This document shows positions 25,859-34,984 of a DNA stretch of 64,000 bases, piece after piece. The notes under the pieces are model-generated. The model did no database searches. It was not told the origin of the DNA and saw nothing but the letters and a program-made list of their open reading frames with translations. Positions within the stretch are counted from its first letter, which is position 1; the number at the start of each line of letters is the position of its first letter. The translations under genes and the position numbers were made by a program. This DNA comes from CAWGJC01 sp965276665 (GTDB lineage Bacteria; Pseudomonadota; Alphaproteobacteria; Acetobacterales; Acetobacteraceae): the NCBI GenBank assembly GCA_965276665.1, contig OZ255620.1:2480001-2544000 (forward strand), given 5' to 3'.

Positions 25859-27787
25859 CTACGCTTCGCGCATGTCGGGCGGCGTAGCCTCGGCTGCAAG
25901 ACGGCGGACCGCTTCTTCGAGCGGAAGAATCTCCTGCGCCGGGCTGCCGAGGCGGCGGAGCGCCACTTGCCGGGTCTCCGCCTCCCTGCGGCCGACCACC
26001 GCCAGCACCGGCACGTGCGCGACGCTGTGGGAGCGGACCTTGGCGTTGATCTTCTCGTGCCCGAGATCGGTCTCGACCGTGAGGCCGGCGCCGGCGAGCG
26101 CGGCGGCCACCTCCCCGGCATACGCGTCGGCGTCCGAGACGATGGTGGCGACCACCGCCTGGACCGGCGCGAGCCAGAGCGGGAAGCGGCCGGCGTAATG
26201 CTCGATCAGCACGCCGAGGAAGCGCTCGAAGCTGCCGAAGATCGCCCGGTGCAGCATCACCGGCCGGTGCCGCGCGCCGTCCTCGCCGACATACTCGGCG
26301 TCGAGCCGTTCCGGCATCACGAAATCGACCTGCAGCGTGCCGCATTGCCAGTCCCGCCCGATCGCGTCGCGGAGCACGAATTCGAGCTTCGGGCCGTAGA
26401 AGGCGCCCTCGCCCGGGTTGAGCTCGAAATCGACGCCGGCGATGCCGCAGGCCTCCTTGAGCGCGCCTTCCGCGCGGTCCCAGGTCGCGTCCTCGCCCGC
26501 CCGGATCGCCGGGCGGTCGGAGAATTTCACCCGGAACTCGGGGAAGCCGAGATCGCGGTAGATGCGCGAGAGCAGGGCGACGAAGCGCACGGTCTCGTCG
26601 GCGATCTGCGCGTCGGTGCAGAAGATATGCGCGTCGTCCTGGGTAAAGGCGCGCACCCGCATGATGCCGTGCAGCGCGCCCGAGGGCTCGTAGCGGTGGC
26701 AGGCGCCGAACTCCGCCATGCGGAGCGGCAATTCGCGGTAGGAGCGGACGCCCTGGCGGAAGATCTGCACGTGGCAGGGGCAGTTCATCGGCTTGAGGGC
26801 GTAGGTCTTGTCCTCGTCCTCGACGGTCGCGATGAACATGTGCTCGCGGAATTTCTCCCAATGGCCGGAGGCTTCCCAGAGCGAGCGGTCGACGAGCTGC
26901 GGGGTGCGGACCTCCTGGTAGCCGCCGGCATCGAGGCGGCGGCGGAGATAATCCTCGGTGCGGCGCCACAGCCGCCAGCCCTTCGGGTGCCAGAACACGC
27001 TGCCCACCGCCTCGTCCTGCAGGTGGAAGAGGTCCATCTCGCGGCCGATGCGGCGGTGGTCGCGGCGCTCCGCCTCCTCGAGCTGGTGCAGATGCGCGTC
27101 GAGCTCGGCCTTGTCGCGCCAGGCGGTGCCGTAGATGCGCGAGAGCATGGCGTTGCGGTGGTCGCCGCGCCAATAGGCGCCGGCCACCTTCATCAGCTTG
27201 AACGCGGTGCCGACATCGCCGGTGCCGCGCATATGCGGGCCGCGGCAGAGATCGATCCAGTCGCCCTGGCGGTAGAGGGTGATGGTCTCGCTGGCCGGCA
27301 GGTCGCGGACCAGCTGCGCCTTGTATTTCTCGCCCTTCGCCTCGAAGAAGGCGATCGCCGCCTCGCGGTCCATCACCGAGCGCTCGAACGGCGCGTCGCG
27401 GGCGACGATCTCGCGCATCTTCGCCTCGATCGCCGGGAAATCCTCCGGGGTGAACGGCTCGTTGCGAGCGAAATCGTAGTAGAACCCGTTCTCGATCGAC
27501 GGGCCGATGGTGACCTGGGTGCCGGGATAGAGCGCCTGCACGGCCTCGGCGAGCACATGCGCCGCGTCGTGGCGGATCATGCCGAGCGCGGCCTCGTCGC
27601 GGCGGGTGACGAAGCGGATGGCGGCGTCGTGCTCGATTTCGCGGGAGAGGTCCTGCAGCGCGCCGTCCACCGTCATCGCGAGCGCCGCGCGGGCGAGGCC
27701 GGGGCCGATCTCGGCCGCCAGCGCCGTGCCCGTCACCGGGCCCGCAAAGCGGCGCACGGAACCGTCGGGCAGGGTGATCGCGGGCAT
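25859..27787 (-). CDS. thrS: Threonyl-tRNA synthetase
   Basis: A 642-residue class-II synthetase. It has an N-terminal TGS-like domain (to about 60), then the editing domain with the GMIRHDAAHVLAEAV motif, which carries the conserved HxxxH. The catalytic domain has motif 2 (CHRYEPSGALHGIMRVRAFT) and zinc ligand Cys in MNCPCHVQIF. The C-terminal anticodon-binding domain begins near 535 (PLWLAPVQAVV). Full length. It is 30 bases downstream of a glycosyltransferase gene and upstream of infC. Confidence 0.98.
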   Translation of the reverse strand: MPAITLPDGSVRRFAGPVTGTALAAEIGPGLARAALAMTVDGALQDLSREIEHDAAIRFVTRRDEAALGMIRHDAAHVLAEAVQALYPGTQVTIGPSIENGFYYDFARNEPFTPEDFPAIEAKMREIVARDAPFERSVMDREAAIAFFEAKGEKYKAQLVRDLPASETITLYRQGDWIDLCRGPHMRGTGDVGTAFKLMKVAGAYWRGDHRNAMLSRIYGTAWRDKAELDAHLHQLEEAERRDHRRIGREMDLFHLQDEAVGSVFWHPKGWRLWRRTEDYLRRRLDAGGYQEVRTPQLVDRSLWEASGHWEKFREHMFIATVEDEDKTYALKPMNCPCHVQIFRQGVRSYRELPLRMAEFGACHRYEPSGALHGIMRVRAFTQDDAHIFCTDAQIADETVRFVALLSRIYRDLGFPEFRVKFSDRPAIRAGEDATWDRAEGALKEACGIAGVDFELNPGEGAFYGPKLEFVLRDAIGRDWQCGTLQVDFVMPERLDAEYVGEDGARHRPVMLHRAIFGSFERFLGVLIEHYAGRFPLWLAPVQAVVATIVSDADAYAGEVAAALAGAGLTVETDLGHEKINAKVRSHSVAHVPVLAVVGRREAETRQVALRRLGSPAQEILPLEEAVRRLAAEATPPDMREA

Positions 27788-27817
27788 GTCGCTCTCTCGA
27801 AAATTTTGGCGACAGGG

Positions 27818-28720
27818 TTAATGGGCCGCGGGAAGCGCCGCCGCAACCCTCGCCAGGTCGAGATCGGCCAGGTCGGGCACGCGCAGCACGGTGACGTCGC
27901 CGCGCGGGGCGGTGAGCGCGGGATCGCTCGCGGCGGAGAACAGCACCAGGCAGGGCGTGCCCATGGCGGCGGCGAGGTGCATCGGGCCGGTGTCGTTGCC
28001 GATGGCGAGCGCCGCATGCCCGGCCAGGGCCGCGAGCTCCCGCAGGCTGGTGCGGCCGGTGAGGTCGATCGCCCGCGGGCATGTCCGCCGGATGATGCGG
28101 GCGAGCGGCGCCTCCGCCGGGCCGCCGGCGATCACCGGCACGAGGCCGCGCTCGGCGAGCAGGCGGGCGAGCGCGCCGAACCGCGCCGGCGGCCAGCGCT
28201 TGGCCGGCCGGTGCGGCGCGGCGCCCGGCACCAGCATGGCATAGCGGTCCGGCAGCCCGGACGGCAGGGGGTTGCGCAGCCAATCCAGGCTTGGCGGCGG
28301 GAAATCGCGCAGGCCAGCCATTGCGAGCTGCTCGCGCTGGCGCTCGCTCGTGTGCATCCGGTCGCGCGCCGGGTTGGCATGCGGGTGCGAGGCGCCGGCG
28401 GCGATGCCCGACCAGGGCGGCCGCCCGGCTAGGGTGAAATACCGGGAGGAGCGGCCCGAGGTCTGCAGGTCGTAGACGAAGTCGAAATTCCGCAACCCGC
28501 TCGACAGCCGCCACAGGCCGGGCAGATCCCACCAGGCGGGGCGCGTATCGACCTGCACCGCATCGAACCAGGGCGACGCCTCGGCGAGCGGCGCGAAAGG
28601 CGGCGTGGTCAGCAGCACGACACGGTCGGCGGCATGGCGGGCACGGATCGCGGCAAAGGCCGGAACGGCGAGCACGAAATCGCCGAGCGCGCCGAGCTTG
28701 ATCACGAGGATGCGGCTCAT
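27818..28720 (-). CDS. Glycosyltransferase family 9 (heptosyltransferase-like)
   Basis: A 300-residue GT-B enzyme of the LPS heptosyltransferase type. It starts MSRILVIKLGALGDFVLAVP, the family N-terminus. The donor-site region near AIGNDTGPMHLAAAMGTPCLVLF (about 240-262) is typical. The start at 28720 is 4 bases after the upstream glycosyltransferase, which argues for a coupled pair. It probably adds a core sugar to lipopolysaccharide in the cytoplasm-facing inner membrane; acceptor not determinable. Confidence 0.92.
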   Translation of the reverse strand: MSRILVIKLGALGDFVLAVPAFAAIRARHAADRVVLLTTPPFAPLAEASPWFDAVQVDTRPAWWDLPGLWRLSSGLRNFDFVYDLQTSGRSSRYFTLAGRPPWSGIAAGASHPHANPARDRMHTSERQREQLAMAGLRDFPPPSLDWLRNPLPSGLPDRYAMLVPGAAPHRPAKRWPPARFGALARLLAERGLVPVIAGGPAEAPLARIIRRTCPRAIDLTGRTSLRELAALAGHAALAIGNDTGPMHLAAAMGTPCLVLFSAASDPALTAPRGDVTVLRVPDLADLDLARVAAALPAAH

Positions 28721-28724
28721 CGCC

Positions 28725-29870
28725 TCACCGGCCGAGCACTTCGTCATACACGGCGAGCGTCGCCGCCTGCATGCGCGCGGTGGTGTAGTCGGCCAGCACC
28801 GAGGCGCGGGCGCGGGCGCCGAGCGCCGCCCGTTCCGCCGCGGTGAGATCGAGCGCGCGGTCGAGCGCCCGGGCGAGCGCCGCGGCGTCGCCCGGCGGCA
28901 CGCGCCAGCCGGTCTCGCCCTCGGCGACGGTTTCCGCCGCGCCGCCATGATCGGCGACCACCACCGGGCGCCCCATCGCCTGCGCCTCGATCACCGTGCG
29001 GCCGAACGGCTCGGGATCGAGCGAGGGGTTCACCACCACATCCGCCAGCGCGAGCGCGGCCGGCATGTCGTCGCAATGGCCGGCGAGGCGCACCCGCTCG
29101 CCGAGACCCATCGCCGCCGCCCGCGCGGCGAGCTCGGCGGCATAGCGGTCCCGCCCCTGCGCCGAGCCGACCAGCACCGCCACCGCATCCTGGCGCCGCA
29201 TGGCGGCGAGCGCGTCGAGCAGCAGGTCGGGGCCTTTCCAGCGGGTGAGCCGGGCCGGCAGCATCACCACGGGCTTGTCCTCCGGCAGGCGGAAGGCGGC
29301 GGCAAGGCGGGCGATGCGGTCGCCGCCCACCCGGCTCGGATCGAACGCGACGGGGTCGACGCCGCGCGGGATTATTCTGATCCGCGCCGGGTCGATCGCG
29401 TGCCGGGCGAGGATGTCCCGCGCCACGTGGCGGCTGGTCGCGATGACGATCTCGCCCGACGCCATCACCGCGTTGTAGCGCCGCTTGCCGGGGAAATCCT
29501 CGCGATAGACGCCGTGATAGGTGGTGACGAAATGCGCTCCGCCGCGCCGCGCCGCGAGCCGCGCCGACCAGGCGGGCGCGCGCGAGCGGGCATGCACGAT
29601 GCCGATGCCGGCCCGCCGCACCAGCGCCGCCAGCCGCCCGGCATTGGCGAGGATGCGCAACGGGTTCTTGCTGGCCAGCTTCAGGGTGACATGGGTGGCG
29701 CCGGCATGGGTGATCTCCGCCACCATACGGCCGCCCTCGCTCGCCACCAGCGCGGCGCCGCCCGCCTCCATCACCGCGCGCGCCATCTCCACCGTGCCGC
29801 GCTCCACCCCGCCGGTCTCCAGGCGCGGCAGCACCTGGAGGACGGTCAGCGGGACTTGCGCGGGCGGCAT
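28725..29870 (-). CDS. Glycosyltransferase family 4
   Basis: A 381-residue GT-B enzyme. The N-terminal LQVLPRLETGGVERGTVEMA is the usual acceptor-side entry. The C-terminal donor half has VVNPSLDPEPFGRTVIEAQAMGRPVV with the E-x7-E pattern of retaining GT4 enzymes. It leads the GT4-GT9-thrS-infC run on the minus strand. Together with the GT9 gene it probably acts in LPS or other envelope glycan assembly. Confidence 0.92.
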   Translation of the reverse strand: MPPAQVPLTVLQVLPRLETGGVERGTVEMARAVMEAGGAALVASEGGRMVAEITHAGATHVTLKLASKNPLRILANAGRLAALVRRAGIGIVHARSRAPAWSARLAARRGGAHFVTTYHGVYREDFPGKRRYNAVMASGEIVIATSRHVARDILARHAIDPARIRIIPRGVDPVAFDPSRVGGDRIARLAAAFRLPEDKPVVMLPARLTRWKGPDLLLDALAAMRRQDAVAVLVGSAQGRDRYAAELAARAAAMGLGERVRLAGHCDDMPAALALADVVVNPSLDPEPFGRTVIEAQAMGRPVVVADHGGAAETVAEGETGWRVPPGDAAALARALDRALDLTAAERAALGARARASVLADYTTARMQAATLAVYDEVLGR

Positions 29871-29902
29871 GCTGCGGCGCTCATAATCTCCAGGGGGCGA
29901 CG

Positions 29903-30652
29903 ATGGAAGAGACCGGGGTTTTCGACCATGGCGGCACCCGCCTGGCCTGGCGGCGGCGGCCCGGGCGCGCGCCCTGCGTGGTGTTCCTCCCCGGCTTCCG
30001 CAGCGCGATGTCGGGCGAGAAGGGCGCGCATCTCGACGCGCTTTGCGCCGTCCGCGGACAGGCTTTCCTGCGCTTCGATTATGGCGGGCATGGCGAGAGC
30101 GGCGGGGATTTCGAGGCCGGCACGATCGGGCTCTGGCGCGACCAGGCCCGCGCGCTGATCGCGCATCTCGCGCCCGGGCCCGTGCTGCTGGTCGGCTCCT
30201 CGATGGGCGGGTGGATCGGGCTGCTGCTGGCGCGCGAGCTGCCGGTGGCGGGCTTCGTCGGCATCGCCGCGGCGCCCGATTTCACCGAGACGCTGATGTG
30301 GGAGGCGATGGGGCCGCCCGAGCGCGCGACCCTGCTGCGCGCGGGACGGCTCGTCGTGCCGAGCCTCCACGCCCCGCCCTACGCGATCACCCGCGCGCTG
30401 ATCGAGGATGGCCGCCGGCAGCTTGTGCTGGGGGGCGGGAAGATCCCGCTCGCCGGTCCGGTCCGGCTGCTGCACGGGCAGCGCGACGAGGACGTGCCGT
30501 GGGAGACCGCGCTCCGCCTGGCCGATGCGGTCGCGGGCGAGGATGTGCGCGTCACCCTGGTGAAGGATGCCGGCCACCGGCTGTCACGCCCGGCCGACCT
30601 CGCGCTGTTGGGCGCGGTGATCGGCGGCCTCCTCGGCGAGGATGGCGCTTAG
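29903..30652 (+). CDS. Alpha/beta hydrolase
   Basis: A 249-residue serine hydrolase. The nucleophile elbow GSSMGGW is at about 97-103, the oxyanion region VVFLPGFRSAMSGEK near 27-42 and the terminal His in KDAGHRLS near 225. It resembles the palmitoyl-thioesterase ABHD10-like group of small cytoplasmic hydrolases; the substrate is unknown. Its last 69 bases overlap the end of the convergent epimerase gene. Confidence 0.9.
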   Translation: MEETGVFDHGGTRLAWRRRPGRAPCVVFLPGFRSAMSGEKGAHLDALCAVRGQAFLRFDYGGHGESGGDFEAGTIGLWRDQARALIAHLAPGPVLLVGSSMGGWIGLLLARELPVAGFVGIAAAPDFTETLMWEAMGPPERATLLRAGRLVVPSLHAPPYAITRALIEDGRRQLVLGGGKIPLAGPVRLLHGQRDEDVPWETALRLADAVAGEDVRVTLVKDAGHRLSRPADLALLGAVIGGLLGEDGA

Positions 30653-31483
30653 CCCGGCGCGGTAATCCGGGTACCGCCAGGCGAGGCCGAGCGCCGCCTG
30701 GGTGCGCCGGCTCGCCACCTTGCGGTTCTCGGCCCAGAAGCTCAGCGCCATCGGGGACATGGTTTTCCGCGCCGCCTCGAAAGGGACCCCTTCCGGGACC
30801 GGCCGGCCGAGCAGGCGGGCGGCTTCCGCGATCACCTCGGCGGGTTCGGTGGGATCATCGTCGGAAAAATTCAGCACGCGGGCGCCCGGCGGGCGGTCCT
30901 GGCGCATCGCCGCCAGCACGCCGGCGGCGATGTCGGCGCGATGGATGCGGCCGAAGGCATGGCCCGGCCGCAGGATGCGCCGCGCGGCGCCGGCGCGCAC
31001 CGCATCAAGCGGCGAGCGGCCGGGCCCGTAAATGCCGGCCAGCCGCGCGAGATCGAGCGGATGGGCCGCCGCCGCCGCGCGCCACGCCGTCTCGGCGGCG
31101 AGCCGCCGCCGGCCGCGCGGGCCGGAGGGCGCGGGCGGGGTCTCCTCGTCCACCCATGCGCCGCCGCGGTCGCCATAGACGCCGGTAGTCGAGAGATAGC
31201 CGACCCAGCGCAGGTTTTTCGTCGCGCGGATGGCCTCCCCGTAGCGCGCCAGCACCGGGTCGCCGGCCTCGCCCATGTCTCCCGTTCCGCCCGGCGGGGC
31301 GGTGGCGAGGATATGCGTGGCCGCGGCGAGCGCCTCGTCGGCCGCGTCGAACGGCACCAGCGGAATGCCGGGCTCGGGCTCCGCCCCGCGCCGCGTGCCG
31401 GTGACCGCGAAGCCGGCCGCCTGCGCCGCCCGCGCGATCGCCCGCCCGCTATAGCCGAGCCCGAAAATCAGCAACCGGTTCAT
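30584..31483 (-). CDS. NAD(P)-dependent epimerase/dehydratase-like protein (YeeZ type)
   Basis: A 299-residue Rossmann-fold protein with nucleotide-binding GLGYSGRAIA (about 8-17). The SDR-like YLSTTGVYGD segment and the HRADIAAGVLAAM region are present, but the classic YxxxK is not obvious. It thus falls with the YeeZ-type atypical extended SDRs of unknown substrate. The C-terminus overlaps the convergent hydrolase gene by 69 bases; both reading frames keep family-like sequence close to the overlap. Confidence 0.85.
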   Translation of the reverse strand: MNRLLIFGLGYSGRAIARAAQAAGFAVTGTRRGAEPEPGIPLVPFDAADEALAAATHILATAPPGGTGDMGEAGDPVLARYGEAIRATKNLRWVGYLSTTGVYGDRGGAWVDEETPPAPSGPRGRRRLAAETAWRAAAAAHPLDLARLAGIYGPGRSPLDAVRAGAARRILRPGHAFGRIHRADIAAGVLAAMRQDRPPGARVLNFSDDDPTEPAEVIAEAARLLGRPVPEGVPFEAARKTMSPMALSFWAENRKVASRRTQAALGLAWRYPDYRAGLSAILAEEAADHRAQQREVGRA

Positions 31484-31547
31484 GCGCTCTTGTTTGCCCC
31501 CTCCGGCGCCGCGGGGCTAGATTGCCGCGCGAGATGAACCGCGCGAG

Positions 31548-32390
31548 ATGACCAGGGGCGCCGCAATCGGATCGGCCGCGACGGTGCTGGCCGTCGCCAT
31601 CCTGCTCGGCGCCGCCTGGACCGAGCGGGGCCGGCTGCGTCCCGCGCCGGCCCCGGCGCCGGCCGCGGACGAGCGCCTGCCGGTACCGCCGGTGCCGCAG
31701 CGCATCGCGAGCGGCGAGGATTACGATCATTGCATGTCGATGCTGGGCTCCGACCCGGACGGCGCCAATGCCTTCGCCGATGCCTGGCAGGCGACCGGCG
31801 GCGGCGATGGCGCCGCCCATTGCCTGGCGCTCGCGCAGATCGAGCTCGGCAATCCCGGCACCGGCGCCAATCTGCTGGAGGCGCTCGCCCATGGCAGCGA
31901 CGGGCCGGCGCTGGCCCGCGCCGCGATCTACGGCCAGGCCGGCCAGGCGCGGCTGATGGCGGGCGACCCCGCCGCCGCCTTCGCCGACACCACCCTCGCG
32001 CTGACCATCACCCCCGACGATGCGGAATTGCTGATCGAGCGCGCGATCGCCGCCGGCCAGCTCGACCGCTACGACGACGCGGTGGACGATCTCGACGCGG
32101 CGCTCGACCAGGATGACAGCCGCGCCGACGCGCTGGTGCTGCGCGCCGCCGCCCGCCGGCACCTCAACCATCTCGATCTCGCCGAGCAGGATATCGGCCG
32201 CGCGTTCAAGCTCGACCCGGAAAACCCGGAAGCGTTGCTGGAGCGGGGCATCCTGCGCGAGCGCACCGGCGACCCGGCCGGCGCGCGCGAGGATTGGGAG
32301 CAGGTCTCCTCGCTGGCCCCGGACACGCCGACCGCCGATCTCGCGCAGCAGAACCTGGCGCTGCTCGACGCCGGCCCGGCACGGAACTGA
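31548..32390 (+). CDS. Tetratricopeptide-repeat protein with N-terminal membrane anchor
   Basis: 280 residues. A hydrophobic segment at about 5-23 is a signal anchor; it is followed by a Pro/Ala linker and then at least four TPR units from about 110 on (for example AERAI-type helices, LNHLDLAEQDIGRAFKLDPENPEALLERG). It is likely a periplasmic scaffold or assembly protein. No enzyme domain is present. It is the first of two plus-strand genes; the next starts about 110 bases later. Confidence 0.8.
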   Translation: MTRGAAIGSAATVLAVAILLGAAWTERGRLRPAPAPAPAADERLPVPPVPQRIASGEDYDHCMSMLGSDPDGANAFADAWQATGGGDGAAHCLALAQIELGNPGTGANLLEALAHGSDGPALARAAIYGQAGQARLMAGDPAAAFADTTLALTITPDDAELLIERAIAAGQLDRYDDAVDDLDAALDQDDSRADALVLRAAARRHLNHLDLAEQDIGRAFKLDPENPEALLERGILRERTGDPAGAREDWEQVSSLAPDTPTADLAQQNLALLDAGPARN

Positions 32391-32498
32391 CGCGGCTTTC
32401 CCAATCTCGCCATGCCGGCCCGCAACGCCGGCCGTCCGACGCGGCTTTCCCGCGCTCCGGTGCTCGACGAGGGACGGGTCGAAGGCGCAGAAGAAGAC

Positions 32499-32699
32499 AT
32501 GAGCCTTGTCCTTGAGACGACGATCACCTGTCCCGCATGCGGCCACGCGCAGGCCGAAACCATGCCGAATGATGCGTGTCAGTTCTTCTACGACTGCAAG
32601 GGATGCGGCGCCCTGTTGCGGCCGAAGCGGGGCGATTGCTGCGTATTCTGCTCCTACGGCACGGTCAGCTGCCCGCCGATGCAGAATTGCTGCTTGTAG
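32499..32699 (+). CDS. GDCCVxC-domain small protein
   Basis: A 66-residue cysteine-rich protein. It has CPACG near the N-terminus, CKGCG in the middle, and the hallmark GDCCVFCSYGTVSCPP in the C-terminal third. This matches the family known as GDCCVxC domain (seleno)proteins, some of which carry selenocysteine at one of these positions; all positions here are cysteine. The paired CxxC motifs suggest metal binding or redox chemistry, but no function is established. The start at 32499 was chosen because homology begins at MSLVLETTITC; an upstream in-frame ATG at 32412 adds only low-complexity residues. Confidence 0.85.
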   Translation: MSLVLETTITCPACGHAQAETMPNDACQFFYDCKGCGALLRPKRGDCCVFCSYGTVSCPPMQNCCL

Positions 32700-32730
32700 C
32701 ACCGGACGCCGTTCCGGCGGGCGGGGGGAA

Positions 32731-33537
32731 TCACTCCGCCTTCCGCGAGTAGAACTGGCTGGCGTAGCCGCCGCCCTGGTATCGCTCCTCCACCGGATTG
32801 CCGCTCACCTTGCCTTCGAGCTGCCCGGCATAGGTGTCGGCGCTGTCCTGCGGCGTCCAGCCGAGTTTTTCCCGCGCATCCCCGCCCCAGAAACTGCGCG
32901 TGTTGTTCGACGCGCCCCACACGATCTCGGCGCCGATCGTCGCCGTCCTGGCGATGCGCACCATCAGCCGCGCGAGATCGGCGTAGGAGAGCCAGGTCGC
33001 GAGCATCCTTGCGTTGTTGGGCTCGGGGAAGCAGGAGCCGATGCGGATGCTGACGCTCTCCACCCCGTGCTTGTCCCAGTAGAGCCCGCCCATCAGCTCG
33101 CCATAGGCCTTCGACAACCCGTAGAAACTGTCGGGGCGGAGCGCGCAATCGGCGTCGAGTTTCTCGCGCCGCTCATGGAAGCCGATCGCGTGGTTGGAGG
33201 AGGCGAACACCACCCGCGCGCGCTCGCGCCGCGCCGCCTCGTACACGTGATAGAGCCCGCGGATATTCGGCCCCAGCACCTCCTCGAACGGCTTGTCGGT
33301 GGAAATCCCGCCGAAATGCAGGATCAGCCCGCATCCCTCGGCCAGGCGCAGCAGCGTCATGCCGTCGTTCAGATCGGCCTGGGTGAAGCTGGCCTTGGGC
33401 GGCAGCGCATCGGGAAACGGCGCGATGTCGGTGAGGCGGAGCACCCATCCCTCCTTGCCGAGACGCCGGGCGAGCTGCCGACCCAGCGCGCCGGACGCGC
33501 CGGTGAGCAGGACGGGTTTATGCGTCAGATCGGTCAA
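32731..33537 (-). CDS. udh: Uronate dehydrogenase
   Basis: A 268-residue SDR enzyme closely resembling uronate dehydrogenase of Agrobacterium, which oxidises galacturonate or glucuronate to the aldarolactone with NAD. Shared features are TGASGALG (12-19), LHFGGISTDKPFE, VVFASSNHAIGF, the catalytic pair Tyr139/Lys143 (FYGLSK), SIRIGSCFPEPNN and the WGASNN segment. The reading frame begins at a TTG preceded by GAGGGG 7-8 bases upstream; no ATG fits. It is divergent from the amidase gene. No other uronate genes are adjacent, although the enolase-superfamily operon at 9.4-16 kb could handle related acids. Confidence 0.9.
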   Translation of the reverse strand: MTDLTHKPVLLTGASGALGRQLARRLGKEGWVLRLTDIAPFPDALPPKASFTQADLNDGMTLLRLAEGCGLILHFGGISTDKPFEEVLGPNIRGLYHVYEAARRERARVVFASSNHAIGFHERREKLDADCALRPDSFYGLSKAYGELMGGLYWDKHGVESVSIRIGSCFPEPNNARMLATWLSYADLARLMVRIARTATIGAEIVWGASNNTRSFWGGDAREKLGWTPQDSADTYAGQLEGKVSGNPVEERYQGGGYASQFYSRKAE

Positions 33538-33613
33538 GTTGTTTCCCCTCTATCTCGCCCCCGACTCTTCGCCCCGGCTTGCACGCCGGTCAACCGCGCG
33601 CCACCGTGCGCCG

Positions 33614-34984
33614 ATGGCCCCGACCCGCACGCTCGACAGCCTCGCCGATGATCTCGCCGCCGGCCGCGCCAGCGCGGCCGCGCTGGTGGAGGAGTGCCTC
33701 GCCCGCATCGCGGACCCCGCCGGCGAAGGCGCCCGGGTGTTCACCAGGATCTACGCCGAGGCGGCGCGCGCGAGCGCCGCCGCGATGGACGCGCTCCGCC
33801 GCGCCGGCCGCGCGCCGGGCCGCTATGCCGGCATTCCGGTCAGCCTGAAGGATCTGCTCGATCTCGCGGGCGAGCCCACCCCCGCCGGCTCCCGCGTGCT
33901 GGCCGACGCGCCGCCCGCCGCGGCGCACGCCCCGCTGGTCCGCCGCCTGCTGGCCGCCGGGTTCATCCCCGTGGGGCGGACGAACATGACGGAATTCGCC
34001 TTCTCCGGCCTCGGCATCAACCCGCATTACGGCACGCCGCGCGGCCCGTGGGACCGCCGGCCGGACGGCGCCGGGCATATTCCGGGCGGCAGTTCCTCGG
34101 GCGCCGCGGTCTCCATCGCGGACCGCATGGCCTTCGCCGCGATCGGCACGGACACCGGGGGCTCGTGCCGCATCCCGGCGGCGTGCTGCGGCGTGGTCGG
34201 GCTCAAGCCCACGGCGCGCCGGGTGCCGCTCGAGGGCGTCCTGCCGCTCTCCGCGACGCTCGATTCCGCCGGCCCGCTCGCCGCCTCGGTCTCCTGCTGC
34301 GCGATCGTCGACGCGGTGATCGCCGGCGAGCCCGACGCCGCCCATGCCCGGCCCCCCGCGCCGATCGCCCCCGCCGGGCTCCGCTTCGCGGTGCCGGCCA
34401 ACATCGTGCTCGACGGCATGGACGACACCGTCGCGCGCGTGTTCGAGGCCACGCTGCGCACGCTCGAGGCCAAAGGCGCCCGCATCGAGCGCCGCGCTTT
34501 CGCGCCGATGGACGAGATCGGCCGCGCCAACGCGACCGGCGGGTTCAGCGTCGCGGAAGCCTTCACCTGGCACCGCGAGCTGCTCGCCGCCAAAGCCGCT
34601 TGCTACGATCCGCGCGTGCGCAGCCGCATCGAGCGCGGCCACGCCATGGCGGCCGCCGATTACGTCCGCCTGACCACCGAGCGCGGCCGCATCATCGCCG
34701 CGATGAACGCCGCGACCGCCGGCTACGACGCGCTGCTGATGCCGACCATGCCGATCGTCCCGCCGCTGATCGACGCGCTCGCCGAGGAGGCGGAGTACTA
34801 CCGGGTGAACGCGCTCCTCCTGCGCAATCCGAGCCTCGGCAATTTCCTCGACCGCTGCTCGATCGCGCTGCCCTGCATGCCGCCGGGCGAGGCGCCGGTC
34901 TCGCTCATGCTGGTCGGCGAGACGATGCAGGACCGCAGGATGCTCGCCATCGCCGCCGGCATCGAGGCGGCGCTGCCCAACTGA
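33614..34984 (+). CDS. Amidase-signature family hydrolase
   Basis: A 456-residue enzyme with the Ser-cisSer-Lys triad of the family: Lys79 (VSLKDLLD), Ser160 (GGSSSG) and nucleophile Ser184 (TDTGGSCRIPA). It hydrolyses an amide; candidates in the family include aryl-acetamides and carbamoyl compounds. It is not obviously GatA, since no gatB/gatC neighbours and no GatA C-terminal pattern are seen. The start at 34984's opposite end was set at MAPTRTLDSLADDL; the open frame further upstream lies antisense to udh. The stop codon shares its last base with the left terminal repeat of a mobile-looking element. Confidence 0.9.
   Translation: MAPTRTLDSLADDLAAGRASAAALVEECLARIADPAGEGARVFTRIYAEAARASAAAMDALRRAGRAPGRYAGIPVSLKDLLDLAGEPTPAGSRVLADAPPAAAHAPLVRRLLAAGFIPVGRTNMTEFAFSGLGINPHYGTPRGPWDRRPDGAGHIPGGSSSGAAVSIADRMAFAAIGTDTGGSCRIPAACCGVVGLKPTARRVPLEGVLPLSATLDSAGPLAASVSCCAIVDAVIAGEPDAAHARPPAPIAPAGLRFAVPANIVLDGMDDTVARVFEATLRTLEAKGARIERRAFAPMDEIGRANATGGFSVAEAFTWHRELLAAKAACYDPRVRSRIERGHAMAAADYVRLTTERGRIIAAMNAATAGYDALLMPTMPIVPPLIDALAEEAEYYRVNALLLRNPSLGNFLDRCSIALPCMPPGEAPVSLMLVGETMQDRRMLAIAAGIEAALPN

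Noticed and set aside
25778..28432. Long plus-strand frame opposite thrS and the GT9 gene
   Set aside because: Antisense shadow of thrS, whose motifs are complete; no independent support.
32391..32498. Possible diverged copy of the segment at 35010-35050 (shared ACGCGGCTTTCC-like stretch)
   Set aside because: The similarity covers only about 40 bases with several mismatches; not enough to define a repeat.
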